A DNA stretch of 7,384 nucleotides from an uncultured Anaerolineaceae bacterium. GTDB taxonomy: Bacteria > Chloroflexota > Anaerolineae > Anaerolineales > Anaerolineaceae. The notes beneath the pieces were generated by a model. It worked only from the letters and a program-made list of their open reading frames with translations. It searched no databases and was not told where the DNA came from. Positions 1 to 6,149 of this stretch are shown in pieces. Numbering within the stretch: position 1 is the first letter of the stretch; the number at the start of each line of letters is the position of its first letter. The position numbers and the translations under genes are program-made. The DNA is taken from the NCBI GenBank assembly GCA_937907495.1, contig CALESS010000177.1:1-7384 (forward strand), written 5' to 3'.

Positions 1-554
1 CCATTGATGAAAGCATGGGTTTGGCGCAGAATGATGATATCCCCATTGTTGACCAGAGCATCCATCATGGAGTCACCAATCACCCGCAGAGCATAGAGAT
101 CGGTGGGGTCGGTTTGCAGAGGTAACTGGGATTGCAAAACCTGGACATAGGAGATGCCTGAATCTGGGTCTTCCACCGTTTGTCGGGAGGGGTCGGCAGC
201 CCGGTCAATGGGAAATTCTCCTGGCAGGCCGGCGGTGATGGTGCCATAAAGGGGAATGGAAAAGACCTGGGCAGGGGCTGGAGCGATGAATGATTTTTGG
301 GGCTGAGATTGACCCGGGGGGAGAACCGGAATTAACACCTGCATTGAGCGGGCTTTTCTCCGTTGGCGCTGAATATATCCTTTAAGTTCCAGGGAATCGA
401 GGGCGGTGGATACATGCGAAATGGCTTTGATTTGGGTAGCCTTGCTGATTTCACGCAGGGAAGGGGGAAGTTCTGAGTTATTTTCCCTTTGGGATAAAAA
501 CTCGATGCACTTACGCTCGGCTTCGCTGAGGGGCGGGAGAGATGGGTGGGGCAT
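1..554 (-). CDS. LexA/S24-family autoproteolytic repressor paralogue (3' end cut by window)
   Basis: This is a LexA-like transcriptional repressor; 184 codons are visible and the C-terminus lies beyond the left edge. Residues about 8-75 form a LexA-type winged helix-turn-helix, with a region matching the LexA pattern (LREISKATQI followed by a second helix and GYIQRQRRKAR). Residues about 98-184 begin the S24 peptidase/LexA core. The Ala108-Gly109 self-cleavage site sits in GTITAGLPGE, and the nucleophile Ser162 in VIGDSMMDALVNNGD. The partner lysine would lie in the missing part. The ATG at 554 is chosen because a perfect AGGAGG (complement of 561-566) precedes it by six bases. It lies downstream of a second LexA-like gene in the same orientation but has its own promoter and is separated from that gene by a terminator. 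The family represses DNA-damage genes until RecA filaments stimulate self-cleavage. The actual regulon here is unknown, and a non-SOS S24 regulator cannot be excluded. Confidence 0.88.
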   Translation of the reverse strand, partial: MPHPSLPPLSEAERKCIEFLSQRENNSELPPSLREISKATQIKAISHVSTALDSLELKGYIQRQRRKARSMQVLIPVLPPGQSQPQKSFIAPAPAQVFSIPLYGTITAGLPGEFPIDRAADPSRQTVEDPDSGISYVQVLQSQLPLQTDPTDLYALRVIGDSMMDALVNNGDIIILRQTHAFIN

Positions 555-597
555 CAGATTCCTCCTGGAAACATGATGGAACAATTATTCTATCTGT

Positions 598-626
598 ATT
601 ATATCAGAACATTTATCCTAATACAA
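598..626 (-). promoter_or_regulatory. Promoter of the left LexA-like gene (extended -10)
   Basis: On the minus strand a perfect TATAAT (complement of 598-603) is preceded by TGA, giving an extended -10 (TGnTATAAT). It lies 17 bp from a weak -35, TTGTAT (complement of 621-626). The predicted start is near 591, about 25 bases before the AGGAGG of the gene beginning at 554. The extended -10 probably compensates for the weak -35. Confidence 0.7.
606..619. promoter_or_regulatory. Degenerate LexA/SOS-type operator in promoter spacer
   Basis: The plus-strand stretch AGAACATTTATCCT matches the Gram-positive SOS box CGAACATATGTTCG at 9 of 14 positions, with one intact half (GAACAT) and a poor second half. 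It lies in the -35/-10 spacer, and its GAACATTT (607-614) recurs at almost the same promoter position in front of the other LexA-like gene (1461-1468). The shared sequence and position, rather than the match score, are the main evidence. Confidence 0.5.
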
Positions 627-638
627 GGGGTTAAAATG

Positions 639-665
639 AAAAAACCCGGTTTGGGGAAAGCCGGG
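639..665 (-). terminator. Intrinsic terminator of the complete LexA-like gene
   Basis: Read on the minus strand, CCCGG (661-665) and a single-base bulge are followed by TTT, a CCCC loop, AAA and CCGGG, then six T residues (639-644). The 8-bp interrupted stem with an immediate U-tract starts 27 bases after the TAA at 692-694. It separates this transcription unit from the next LexA-like gene. Confidence 0.85.
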
Positions 666-691
666 GAGGAGAGGGTGGCAAAAAAGTGAGA

Positions 692-1408
692 TTATCGGCT
701 GGCGGTGAACTGGCGAATCACCATGAGAACTTTGCCCTGCACGTGCACCTGGTCGGTGTTGTAGATGTAGATTGGCTCATAGCTCGGGTTGGCAGGCTGC
801 AAGCGGATGCGGTCGGTCTCGGAGTAAAAGTATTTAAGGGTGGTGGTTTCATTTTCTTCCAACCAGACGGCTACCATATCTCCGTTATTGGCGGTTTTGA
901 CTGGGCGTAAAATGACGATATCACCATCGTTCACCATCGCATCCACCATGGAATCTCCCTGGACTTCCAGGGCAAACAATTCGCCGATTTTTTCGCGGCT
1001 GGGGAGCATACTGCGAGCCATTTCGACACTGGACTCGGCATCGAAGTAAGAGGAGGAGGAGCTGGGGACCGGGATAGGCTCACCGGCAATAATCCGGCCC
1101 AATATGGGGATGGAGATCATCTCCGCCAGGCTGGGAAGGCGGGAGGCCTTCACCGGGCGTTCACCTGAGGTGGGGTACATTGGTTTAAGCACCCGAATGG
1201 AGCGCGAAATATGTTTTTCCCGCTGGATGTAACCCATGTTGGTGAGCTGGGTAAGATAATAATCAATCAACGAGGTGGAATCCACCCCGATATTATCTCC
1301 AATCTGGCGAATGGCGGGGGAATAGCCGTTCTTAGTCTGGAATTCGGTCAAGAATTCCATTATTTTGATATGTCTCTGGCTTAAACCTTCGGAGCGGCGT
1401 GCCATCAT
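692..1408 (-). CDS. lexA: LexA-type SOS repressor, complete
   Basis: This 238-residue protein has LexA architecture. A winged helix-turn-helix spans about 8-74 (GLSQRHIKIMEFL, then GYSPAIRQIGDNIG, and a wing with GYIQREKHISRSIRVL). A linker follows, then the S24 serine/lysine peptidase core at about 98-235. The self-cleavage site is Ala108-Gly109 (GRIIAGEPI), the nucleophile is Ser153 (QGDSMVDAM) and the general base is Lys192 (TTLKYFY), so autoproteolysis should be intact. It is slightly longer than typical LexA (about 200-210 residues), partly because of an insertion with five serines (116-120) just after the cleavage site. Two ATGs lie in tandem (1408 and 1405). AGGAGG (complement of 1414-1419) is five or eight bases away, so either could start translation. 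Its promoter holds an SOS-like box, which indicates autorepression. This copy is the better candidate for the true LexA of the pair. Confidence 0.9.
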   Translation of the reverse strand: MMARRSEGLSQRHIKIMEFLTEFQTKNGYSPAIRQIGDNIGVDSTSLIDYYLTQLTNMGYIQREKHISRSIRVLKPMYPTSGERPVKASRLPSLAEMISIPILGRIIAGEPIPVPSSSSSYFDAESSVEMARSMLPSREKIGELFALEVQGDSMVDAMVNDGDIVILRPVKTANNGDMVAVWLEENETTTLKYFYSETDRIRLQPANPSYEPIYIYNTDQVHVQGKVLMVIRQFTASR

Positions 1409-1452
1409 GGTGACCTCCTGCTGATTGATTATGGTTCAAATTTTCTATAATC

Positions 1453-1480
1453 ATTATAACGAACATTTGTTTTATGTCAA
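1453..1480 (-). promoter_or_regulatory. Consensus sigma70 promoter of the complete LexA-like gene
   Basis: On the minus strand there is a perfect TTGACA (complement of 1475-1480), a 16-bp spacer and a perfect TATAAT (complement of 1453-1458). The predicted start is near 1446, giving a leader of about 38 bases that includes AGGAGG. Such a strong promoter with an operator in its spacer is typical of a tightly autoregulated repressor gene. Confidence 0.88.
1460..1473. promoter_or_regulatory. LexA/SOS box (Gram-positive type)
   Basis: CGAACATTTGTTTT matches the Bacillus-type SOS box CGAACATATGTTCG at 11 of 14 positions, with the CGAAC-N4-GTT core intact. It falls wholly inside the 16-bp spacer between the -35 and -10 elements, so a bound repressor would block RNA polymerase directly. 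The plus-strand core GAACATTT is repeated in the promoter of the neighbouring LexA-like gene. Confidence 0.75.
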
Positions 1481-1660
1481 GAGGTTTCTGGTGAAATTAA
1501 CGATCCGGATGCTGCGCTAGAGGCGTTCTTCTTTCAAGCCGTGGTTCAACCGCAGAGGAAATGAGGGCGGGCAGAGTGGTGGTTTTGGATTTATTTCCTG
1601 CTTACCGGCTGCCTGGTCTTGTGAAATTTATTGCAAAAGACTAGTCCATACCGTTTGCTT
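1481..1660. other. Intergenic stretch, no gene recognised
   Basis: This is the upstream part of the divergent intergenic region between the lexA promoter and the glycan-locus promoter. I see no coding region with a ribosome binding site, no RNA gene and no convincing terminator. The only structure is a short hairpin-like GGTTCAACC (about 1543-1551), which I consider coincidental. Confidence 0.5.
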
Positions 1661-1714
1661 AATATAGTATTAATCTGATATTGACTCTTGGTTAAGGGAA
1701 TACTATACTATATT
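1661..1714. repeat. 10-bp inverted repeat flanking the glycan-locus promoter
   Basis: AATATAGTAT (1661-1670) and ATACTATATT (1705-1714) are exact reverse complements with 34 bp between them. The right arm covers most of the -10 element, and the left arm lies just upstream of the -35. A shifted register also pairs 1663-1671 with 1699-1707 over nine bases. The left arm is itself in a near-palindrome, TTAATA-TAG-TATTAA (1659-1673). The arrangement could be a two-site operator, but AT-rich sequence makes chance repeats more likely. Confidence 0.5.
1681..1709 (+). promoter_or_regulatory. Sigma70 promoter of the heptose/exopolysaccharide locus
   Basis: TTGACT (1681-1686) and TATACT (1704-1709) are separated by an ideal 17-bp spacer. 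Each hexamer differs from consensus at one position. The predicted start is near 1716, which leaves about 170 bases of leader before the sugar transferase ATG at 1887. No other promoter of similar quality was seen on the plus strand between the next genes, so it may drive at least the first three genes. Confidence 0.75.
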
Positions 1715-1743
1715 TGTGGAGGAAGAGCTGCGGAGGGGTAATT

Positions 1744-1800
1744 GTGGTGAAGAACCATCAGTGCTTCAATTCGGTGACTTTATTGGTAAAAAAATCGTAA
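1744..1800 (+). CDS. Possible 18-residue leader peptide
   Basis: A small reading frame inside the leader of the glycan locus, GTG to TAA, encodes MVKNHQCFNSVTLLVKKS. A good ribosome binding site, GGAGGGG (1732-1738), precedes the GTG at 1744 by five bases and a second GTG at 1747 by eight. The frame is too short for coding statistics and resembles no family I know. A weak 7-bp A/T stem (1786-1792 with 1816-1822) overlaps its end, which would fit a translation-coupled control element, but the evidence is thin. An overlapping frame in another register (GTG 1716 to TGA 1853, 45 codons) would start at the predicted transcription start and lacks a ribosome binding site. Confidence 0.3.
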   Translation: MVKNHQCFNSVTLLVKKS

Positions 1801-1886
1801 TCATACCGGGTTGGATTTTTACTGAAAATACACTCTTCGCAAAGGAGTCTTGATTAAGAAGAACCTTGCTGAAAGGGGGTAAAGAA

Positions 1887-3362
1887 ATGAAAGTGTATGA
1901 CGATCGAAGTGCAGGGACTTTCATTATGTTGAAAGCCAATTCCCAAAACCAATGGAAGTTATTGCCCGTCATGTTGGCCTTGCTGGATGCCGTGATGATC
2001 TTCCTGGCATTAAATCTCGCTTTCTTCATCCGCTTCCGACTGAACCTGTCCGTTTTTTCCGCTGAGGCCCTCGATTCTCCTTCTTACTACACCAACCTGG
2101 AGTTGGTGATGGTTGCCGCCAGCTTGCTGCTTTTCCTGGTGGCGGGCTTGTACAACCTGCACAATATCTTAAGTGGAATGCGGGAATACTCCCTGGTATT
2201 CAACAGCATCACCTTCCTGGTGATCCTGGTTTTGGTTGTGGCGTTCTTAATGCCAGTGTTCATTGTCTCCCGTGGATGGCTGCTTTTGACCTGGGTGCTG
2301 GCTTCCTTTAGTGTTGGTATCGGGAGGTTTGCTTTCCGCCGCTTCATTTTTGCTGCCCGGCGGAATGGTTGGTTTCTGCGGCGCACGATTATCGTGGGGG
2401 CCAATGAGGAAGGGAGAATCCTGGCGGAGCAGTTGAGCGATTTCACTCACTCCGGTTACCAGATCCTCGGGTTTGTGGGTGGGGCTGTTAACAACGCCAC
2501 CGCGACAAACCAGCTGCATATATTGGGCGGCCTGGATCAATTGGATCAGGTGCTGGTGGAGCAAAACGTGGAAGAGATTATTCTCACCACCAGTGCTTTG
2601 AGCCAGGAGCAAATCTTGACGATTTTCCGGCGCTATGGGGTTTCCCGGCAGTACACGTTGCGGATTTCCTCCGGCTTGTATGAGGTCATCACAACTGGTT
2701 TGCAAGTAAAGGAGTTTGCGGGTGTGCCGCTGTTTCGGATTAACCACGTCCGTCTGACGGGTATGGATTTGATCCTGAAATACCTGATGGATTATGGCAT
2801 CAGCCTGGTTCTGTTGATCCCGCTCCTCCCTTTGATGCTGCTCATTTCCATTGCCATCCTGCTGGATTCTCGCGGCCCGGTCATCCATAAACGCCGGGTG
2901 CTGGGAGTGAATGGGCAGCCATTTTATGCCCTGAAATTCCGCACCATGGCGGTGAATGGCGATGAAATCCTGGCAAAATATCCGGATTTAAAAGCGGAAC
3001 TGGAGAAAAATCACAAGTTGAAGAACGATCCCCGGGTGACGCGGGTCGGTGCTCTTTTACGCAAAGCGAGCCTGGATGAACTGCCGCAAATCTTCAATGT
3101 CATTATTGGGCAAATGTCCCTGGTTGGGCCGAGGATGATTTCCCCGGAGGAAATCAACGAATATGAGCAATCGGATATTAATTTATTGACCGTCAAACCC
3201 GGCATTACCGGCCTGTGGCAGGTGAGCGGCCGCTCGGATGTGACCTATCGCGACCGGGTTCGGTTGGATATGTATTACATTCGTAACTGGAGCTTCTGGC
3301 TGGATGTGCAAATCCTCATCCGAACAATTCCAGCGGTTTTGAAACGGCACGGCGCCTATTAA
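1887..3362 (+). CDS. Exopolysaccharide polyprenyl-phosphate sugar-1-phosphate transferase (WbaP/WcaJ type)
   Basis: This 491-residue membrane enzyme is expected to transfer a sugar-1-phosphate from a nucleotide sugar to undecaprenyl phosphate, the first membrane step of glycan assembly. The N-terminal half has four hydrophobic segments (about 25-50, 72-92, 105-127, 129-150). A Rossmann-like domain follows ([19 protein letters not shown], about 164-182). A fifth hydrophobic segment (about 303-325) leads into the bacterial sugar transferase domain. There the family hallmarks are clear: KFRTM (350-354), the [21 protein letters not shown] region with the catalytic Asp397-Glu398 pair, [20 protein letters not shown], and a C-terminal [11 protein letters not shown]. 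The length is usual for this family. ATG 1887 is chosen over an in-frame TTG at 1866 because AGGGGGT (1874-1880) is spaced about six bases from it. It is the first gene after the promoter at 1681. The sugar specificity (glucose, galactose or other) cannot be read from the sequence. Confidence 0.93.
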   Translation: MKVYDDRSAGTFIMLKANSQNQWKLLPVMLALLDAVMIFLALNLAFFIRFRLNLSVFSAEALDSPSYYTNLELVMVAASLLLFLVAGLYNLHNILSGMREYSLVFNSITFLVILVLVVAFLMPVFIVSRGWLLLTWVLASFSVGIGRFAFRRFIFAARRNGWFLRRTIIVGANEEGRILAEQLSDFTHSGYQILGFVGGAVNNATATNQLHILGGLDQLDQVLVEQNVEEIILTTSALSQEQILTIFRRYGVSRQYTLRISSGLYEVITTGLQVKEFAGVPLFRINHVRLTGMDLILKYLMDYGISLVLLIPLLPLMLLISIAILLDSRGPVIHKRRVLGVNGQPFYALKFRTMAVNGDEILAKYPDLKAELEKNHKLKNDPRVTRVGALLRKASLDELPQIFNVIIGQMSLVGPRMISPEEINEYEQSDINLLTVKPGITGLWQVSGRSDVTYRDRVRLDMYYIRNWSFWLDVQILIRTIPAVLKRHGAY

Positions 3363-3403
3363 GGCGCAAATAAGATCATTTTTTTGGAAGATTGAAGGTA
3401 GGA

Positions 3404-4378
3404 ATGATTATTGTACAAACACCCTTGCGGGTGAGCCTGTTTGGAGGTGGAACCGATTTCCCCTCCTACTATCTTTCGGAAGGCGGCTGTGTGTTGACGA
3501 CAGCCGTGGATAAGTACATTTTTGTTAATATCAAGCAGCGCTATGACCGCAAACTGCGGGTAGGTTACACTCAAACCGAGATTGTGGACCAGGTGGATGA
3601 AATTCAACATGAATTGATCCGGGAAGCCTTCCGCACTACCGGCATCACCCAGGGGATTGAAATCACCACCATGGGCGATATTCCGGCGGGTTCAGGGTTA
3701 GGCTCTTCGGGGGCGGTGACGGTGGGCGCCTTGCATGCCATGTATGCCATCCAGAATGAACTGGTCACCGCCGAGCAATTGGCCCGCCAGGCTTGCGAGA
3801 TAGAAATTGAAACCTTGAAGAAGCCGATTGGCGTGCAGGATCAGTACATTGCGGCCTATGGAGGGTTGCGGTTCATCCAATTCCATCCTTCCGGAGAGGT
3901 CGAGTGCGAACGCATTCAACTGGAGCCTTCCCTCAGCCGGCGGTTGGATGAGAGCCTGTTATTGTTTTTCACCGGCACCACGCGTTCAGCAGATACCATT
4001 CTTGGAGAGCAGAACTCCAATATTCATCAGCGTTTGCCCATTTTACGGCGGCTGAAAGAGATGGCGGTTATTGCCAGCGAAGATCTGCAAAATGGCAACC
4101 TGGATTCCCTGGGATATTTGTTGCATGAAAGCTGGCAGTTAAAAAAGCAACTGGCCAGCGGCGTAACCAATGGCGCAATCGAAGCGATCTATCAGCGGGC
4201 AAAAGAGGCTGGTGCCCTGGGCGGTAAAATCACCGGGGCGGGCGGCGGGGGGTTTCTCCTGTTTTACTGCCAGCCAAACTTACGCGAACAGGTGCGGCAA
4301 GCCCTGGCCGATCTGGAAGAGCTGCCTTTTGCGCTGGAACCGAATGGCAGTTCGGTAATCTTCAACCACAGACATTAA
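3404..4378 (+). CDS. hddA: GHMP kinase, probable D-glycero-alpha-D-manno-heptose 7-phosphate kinase
   Basis: This 324-residue cytosolic GHMP-superfamily kinase probably phosphorylates D-glycero-alpha-D-manno-heptose 7-phosphate at C1 to the 1,7-bisphosphate. All three GHMP motifs are present. The N-terminal motif is [18 protein letters not shown] (6-23), where GGGTD is typical of the HddA group. The ATP-binding loop is [15 protein letters not shown] (91-105). The C-terminal motif is [15 protein letters not shown] (273-287). Asp146 in [12 protein letters not shown] is the likely catalytic acid/base. The ATG at 3404 is preferred over a TTG at 3392 because family members start close to the PLR motif and GAAGG lies five bases upstream. 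It is 41 bases from the sugar transferase and 31 bases before the GmhA-like gene, whose product would supply its substrate. Fucose or other sugar kinases share this fold, but the GmhA and GmhB neighbours favour heptose. Confidence 0.9.
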   Translation: MIIVQTPLRVSLFGGGTDFPSYYLSEGGCVLTTAVDKYIFVNIKQRYDRKLRVGYTQTEIVDQVDEIQHELIREAFRTTGITQGIEITTMGDIPAGSGLGSSGAVTVGALHAMYAIQNELVTAEQLARQACEIEIETLKKPIGVQDQYIAAYGGLRFIQFHPSGEVECERIQLEPSLSRRLDESLLLFFTGTTRSADTILGEQNSNIHQRLPILRRLKEMAVIASEDLQNGNLDSLGYLLHESWQLKKQLASGVTNGAIEAIYQRAKEAGALGGKITGAGGGGFLLFYCQPNLREQVRQALADLEELPFALEPNGSSVIFNHRH

Positions 4379-4409
4379 AATATTTATTGAGTGGAAAGTG
4401 TGAGGAAAT

Positions 4410-5591
4410 ATGAATTCAAACCAGTTGTATCTCAAGAATTTTCAAGAAGCGGTGGATCGGGTTGATTTTTCCCAGGTGGACCGGTTGATTGCCTGGCTGC
4501 ACGAAGCACGGTTGAGCGGTAATCAAGTCTTCCTGATGGGCAACGGGGGAAGTGCTTCGACCGCATCTCACTTTGCCTGCGACCTGGCCAAAGCCACCCG
4601 CCGGCCGGGTTGGCCCAGCTTCCGGGTGATTGGGTTGACCGATAACATGGCGATCTTCTCGGCGTATGCCAACGATGAAGGCTATGAAAATGTTTTCGCC
4701 AATCAACTGGAGAACTTTGTGAAGCCTCAGGATGTGGTGATTGCCATATCCGGGAGTGGGAATTCCGCCAATGTGGTGCGTGCCATCGAACTGGCGAACG
4801 CCCGCGGCGCCCGAACGATTGGCATGACGGGCTTCGATGGCGGAAAAGTTGGGCAGTTGGTGCATTTGAACGTTCACGTTCCCTGCACCCGGATGGAGAT
4901 CGTTGAAGATATCCACCTGATGATGGAGCACATGATCGCTTCATCCCTGCGGGAAATCACCTTGACCGGCACCCTGGAAGTAAACGAGGTGGAAACCCCG
5001 ACTGTCCTCAATCCAACCGAGGTCTTCAAACCGGTGGCAGGCAGAACCGCGTCCAATTTGTCGGTGAAAGTGGAAGATGATCCATTTGCCATCCTGAGCA
5101 ATCTTTCCACTGAGGTGGCCGAGCAATTTGATATGCACGGATTGCTGGTGCGCGCCATGCAAATTACATTGACCTTTGTGCGAGCTTCCAGTGGGACGAT
5201 CATTGTATTGAATGAGGATGGCAACGTGGTGGATGGCGCGCTGGCTCTCGGTGGTCAGGTGGTTGAACACCCCATTCAGCGGCTGGTGGAAATTTTCAGC
5301 AATGGCCTGGCCGGCTGGGTGGTGAAACATCGCGAAGCCGCCCTAATTCCCAGCACGCGGGATGACCCGCGCTGGATGCAGCGGGAGTGGGAGGATCAAT
5401 CCAAAGATTCCCGCTCGGCCATCAGCGTACCCTTGATGACCCCGGAACGGGTGGTAGGTGTGGTTACCCTGGTTCACCCGGAACCCGGTCATTTCCGCAT
5501 GGAAGATATGGCGCTTTTGATTGCGGTTTCGCAGATGATCTCGTACTCGTTCAAAGTTGGTGGCGTTGCAAACGAGACCACGCCCTTATGA
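4410..5591 (+). CDS. gmhA: GmhA-like phosphoheptose isomerase (SIS) fused to a GAF domain
   Basis: This is a 393-residue two-domain protein. Residues 1-185 are a SIS domain of the GmhA type, expected to isomerise sedoheptulose 7-phosphate to D-glycero-D-manno-heptose 7-phosphate. Visible motifs are MGNGGSASTASHF (43-55), AISGSGNS (112-119), TGFDGG (140-145) and EDIHLMMEH (166-174). His54 and His174 match the zinc/catalytic histidines of GmhA, but Asp58 stands where GmhA has Glu, and Glu166 where it has Gln. After a linker (about 186-222), residues 223-385 form a GAF domain, with GLAGWVVKHREAALIPSTR (299-317) and a closing SAISVPL...RVVGVVTLVHPEPGHF. Ordinary GmhA is about 190-200 residues, so the GAF half is extra and could bind a small regulatory ligand. 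GAGGA precedes the ATG. The stop TGA overlaps the end of gmhB on the other strand. The isomerase assignment is good at family level, but the exact substrate is less certain because of the changed residues. Confidence 0.85.
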   Translation: MNSNQLYLKNFQEAVDRVDFSQVDRLIAWLHEARLSGNQVFLMGNGGSASTASHFACDLAKATRRPGWPSFRVIGLTDNMAIFSAYANDEGYENVFANQLENFVKPQDVVIAISGSGNSANVVRAIELANARGARTIGMTGFDGGKVGQLVHLNVHVPCTRMEIVEDIHLMMEHMIASSLREITLTGTLEVNEVETPTVLNPTEVFKPVAGRTASNLSVKVEDDPFAILSNLSTEVAEQFDMHGLLVRAMQITLTFVRASSGTIIVLNEDGNVVDGALALGGQVVEHPIQRLVEIFSNGLAGWVVKHREAALIPSTRDDPRWMQREWEDQSKDSRSAISVPLMTPERVVGVVTLVHPEPGHFRMEDMALLIAVSQMISYSFKVGGVANETTPL

Positions 5592-6149
5592 TTGGGCAAT
5601 GAAGTGCGATGGAAAATGGTTGACGGCATCTGCCAGGGAATCGAATACCAGGAAGGGCGCCAGGTCCGCTGCTTCAGCGAGTTGAAGCTGCGCCGTACCC
5701 CGCCCGGTTCGAACCAGGATACGGGTGCCCACGCCGGCATTTTGCGCAGCTTGCAGGTCGGTGACGGCATCACCAATGCAAATGGAGCTGGCAAGGTCCA
5801 ACTGGTGGCGTTCTGCGGCCTGCAGAAACAACCCGGGGCCGGGTTTCCGGCAGGAACAAGCATCCTGTGGCGCATGCGGGCATATGAAACTGTCATCCAC
5901 GCGTCCGCCATTCTGATGGATAACCTGGAGAATGTGGTCGTGAATTTCCAGGGCTGTTTGCAGGGGCATCAAACCCCGCCCAACCGGAGATTGGTTGGTA
6001 ACAAAAATGATCTTGAGAGGCGAGCGGTTCAAGGCTCTCAGCGCAGCCAGGGCCTGCGGCAGAAAGTGGACATCCGCCAGGCTGCGGACGTAATTGGGTT
6101 GATTTTCGATAATCACCCCATCCCGATCGAGGAATAATGCCTGAGACAT
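5586..6149 (-). CDS. gmhB: D-glycero-D-manno-heptose 1,7-bisphosphate 7-phosphatase (HAD family)
   Basis: This 187-residue cytosolic HAD phosphatase should remove the C7 phosphate from heptose 1,7-bisphosphate, the step after HddA. HAD motif I is FLDRDG (Asp8 nucleophile, Asp10), motif II is VTNQS (Thr51), motif III lysine is Lys102 in CRKPGPG, and motif IV is IGDAVTDL (Asp127, Asp131). The structural zinc site typical of GmhB is present as [11 protein letters not shown] (Cys90, His92, Cys98, Cys100). Length is normal. ATG 6149 is chosen because the family starts a few residues before the DRDG motif. An in-frame TTG at 6173 would add eight residues. No good ribosome binding site precedes 6149, but a TATAAT lies six bases upstream, so a leaderless transcript is possible. 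The gene is inverted relative to its pathway partners: its 3' end overlaps the gmhA-like stop by six bases, and its 5' end overlaps the acyltransferase start by 13. Histidinol-phosphate phosphatase is the closest alternative. Confidence 0.9.
   Translation of the reverse strand: MSQALFLDRDGVIIENQPNYVRSLADVHFLPQALAALRALNRSPLKIIFVTNQSPVGRGLMPLQTALEIHDHILQVIHQNGGRVDDSFICPHAPQDACSCRKPGPGLFLQAAERHQLDLASSICIGDAVTDLQAAQNAGVGTRILVRTGRGTAQLQLAEAADLAPFLVFDSLADAVNHFPSHFIAQS

Noticed and set aside
1036..1068. GAG-rich simple repeat within the complete lexA gene
   Set aside because: It simply encodes the five-serine stretch in the linker after the cleavage site, with no sign of an expanded or phase-variable repeat.
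1543..1551. GGTTCAACC resembling a tRNA T-arm
   Set aside because: No acceptor, D or anticodon arms could be fitted around it, so it is not a tRNA gene.
1866..1886. TTG at 1866 as an earlier start for the sugar transferase
   Set aside because: ATG 1887 has a better-spaced AGGGGGT. The extra seven residues would be translated through that ribosome binding site.
2247..2888. 213-codon open frame on the minus strand inside the sugar transferase
   Set aside because: It is antisense to a gene with clear family motifs. Its translation is low-complexity (Gln/Asn/Pro-rich) with no domain, and it has no convincing ribosome binding site.
3352..3385. Hairpin GCGCC-TATTAA-GGCGC followed by seven T residues after the sugar transferase stop
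   Set aside because: The stem is only five base pairs and the T-run begins 11 bases after it, so it does not fit an intrinsic terminator. hddA follows closely and is probably cotranscribed.
4416..4944. Two overlapping minus-strand frames of about 170 codons inside the gmhA-like gene
   Set aside because: They are antisense shadows of the SIS domain in GC-rich sequence. No start signals or motifs were seen.
5592..6137. 181-codon plus-strand frame directly after the gmhA-like gene
   Set aside because: It is the mirror of gmhB, whose HAD and zinc-binding motifs on the other strand are unmistakable. The plus-strand translation shows no recognisable domain.
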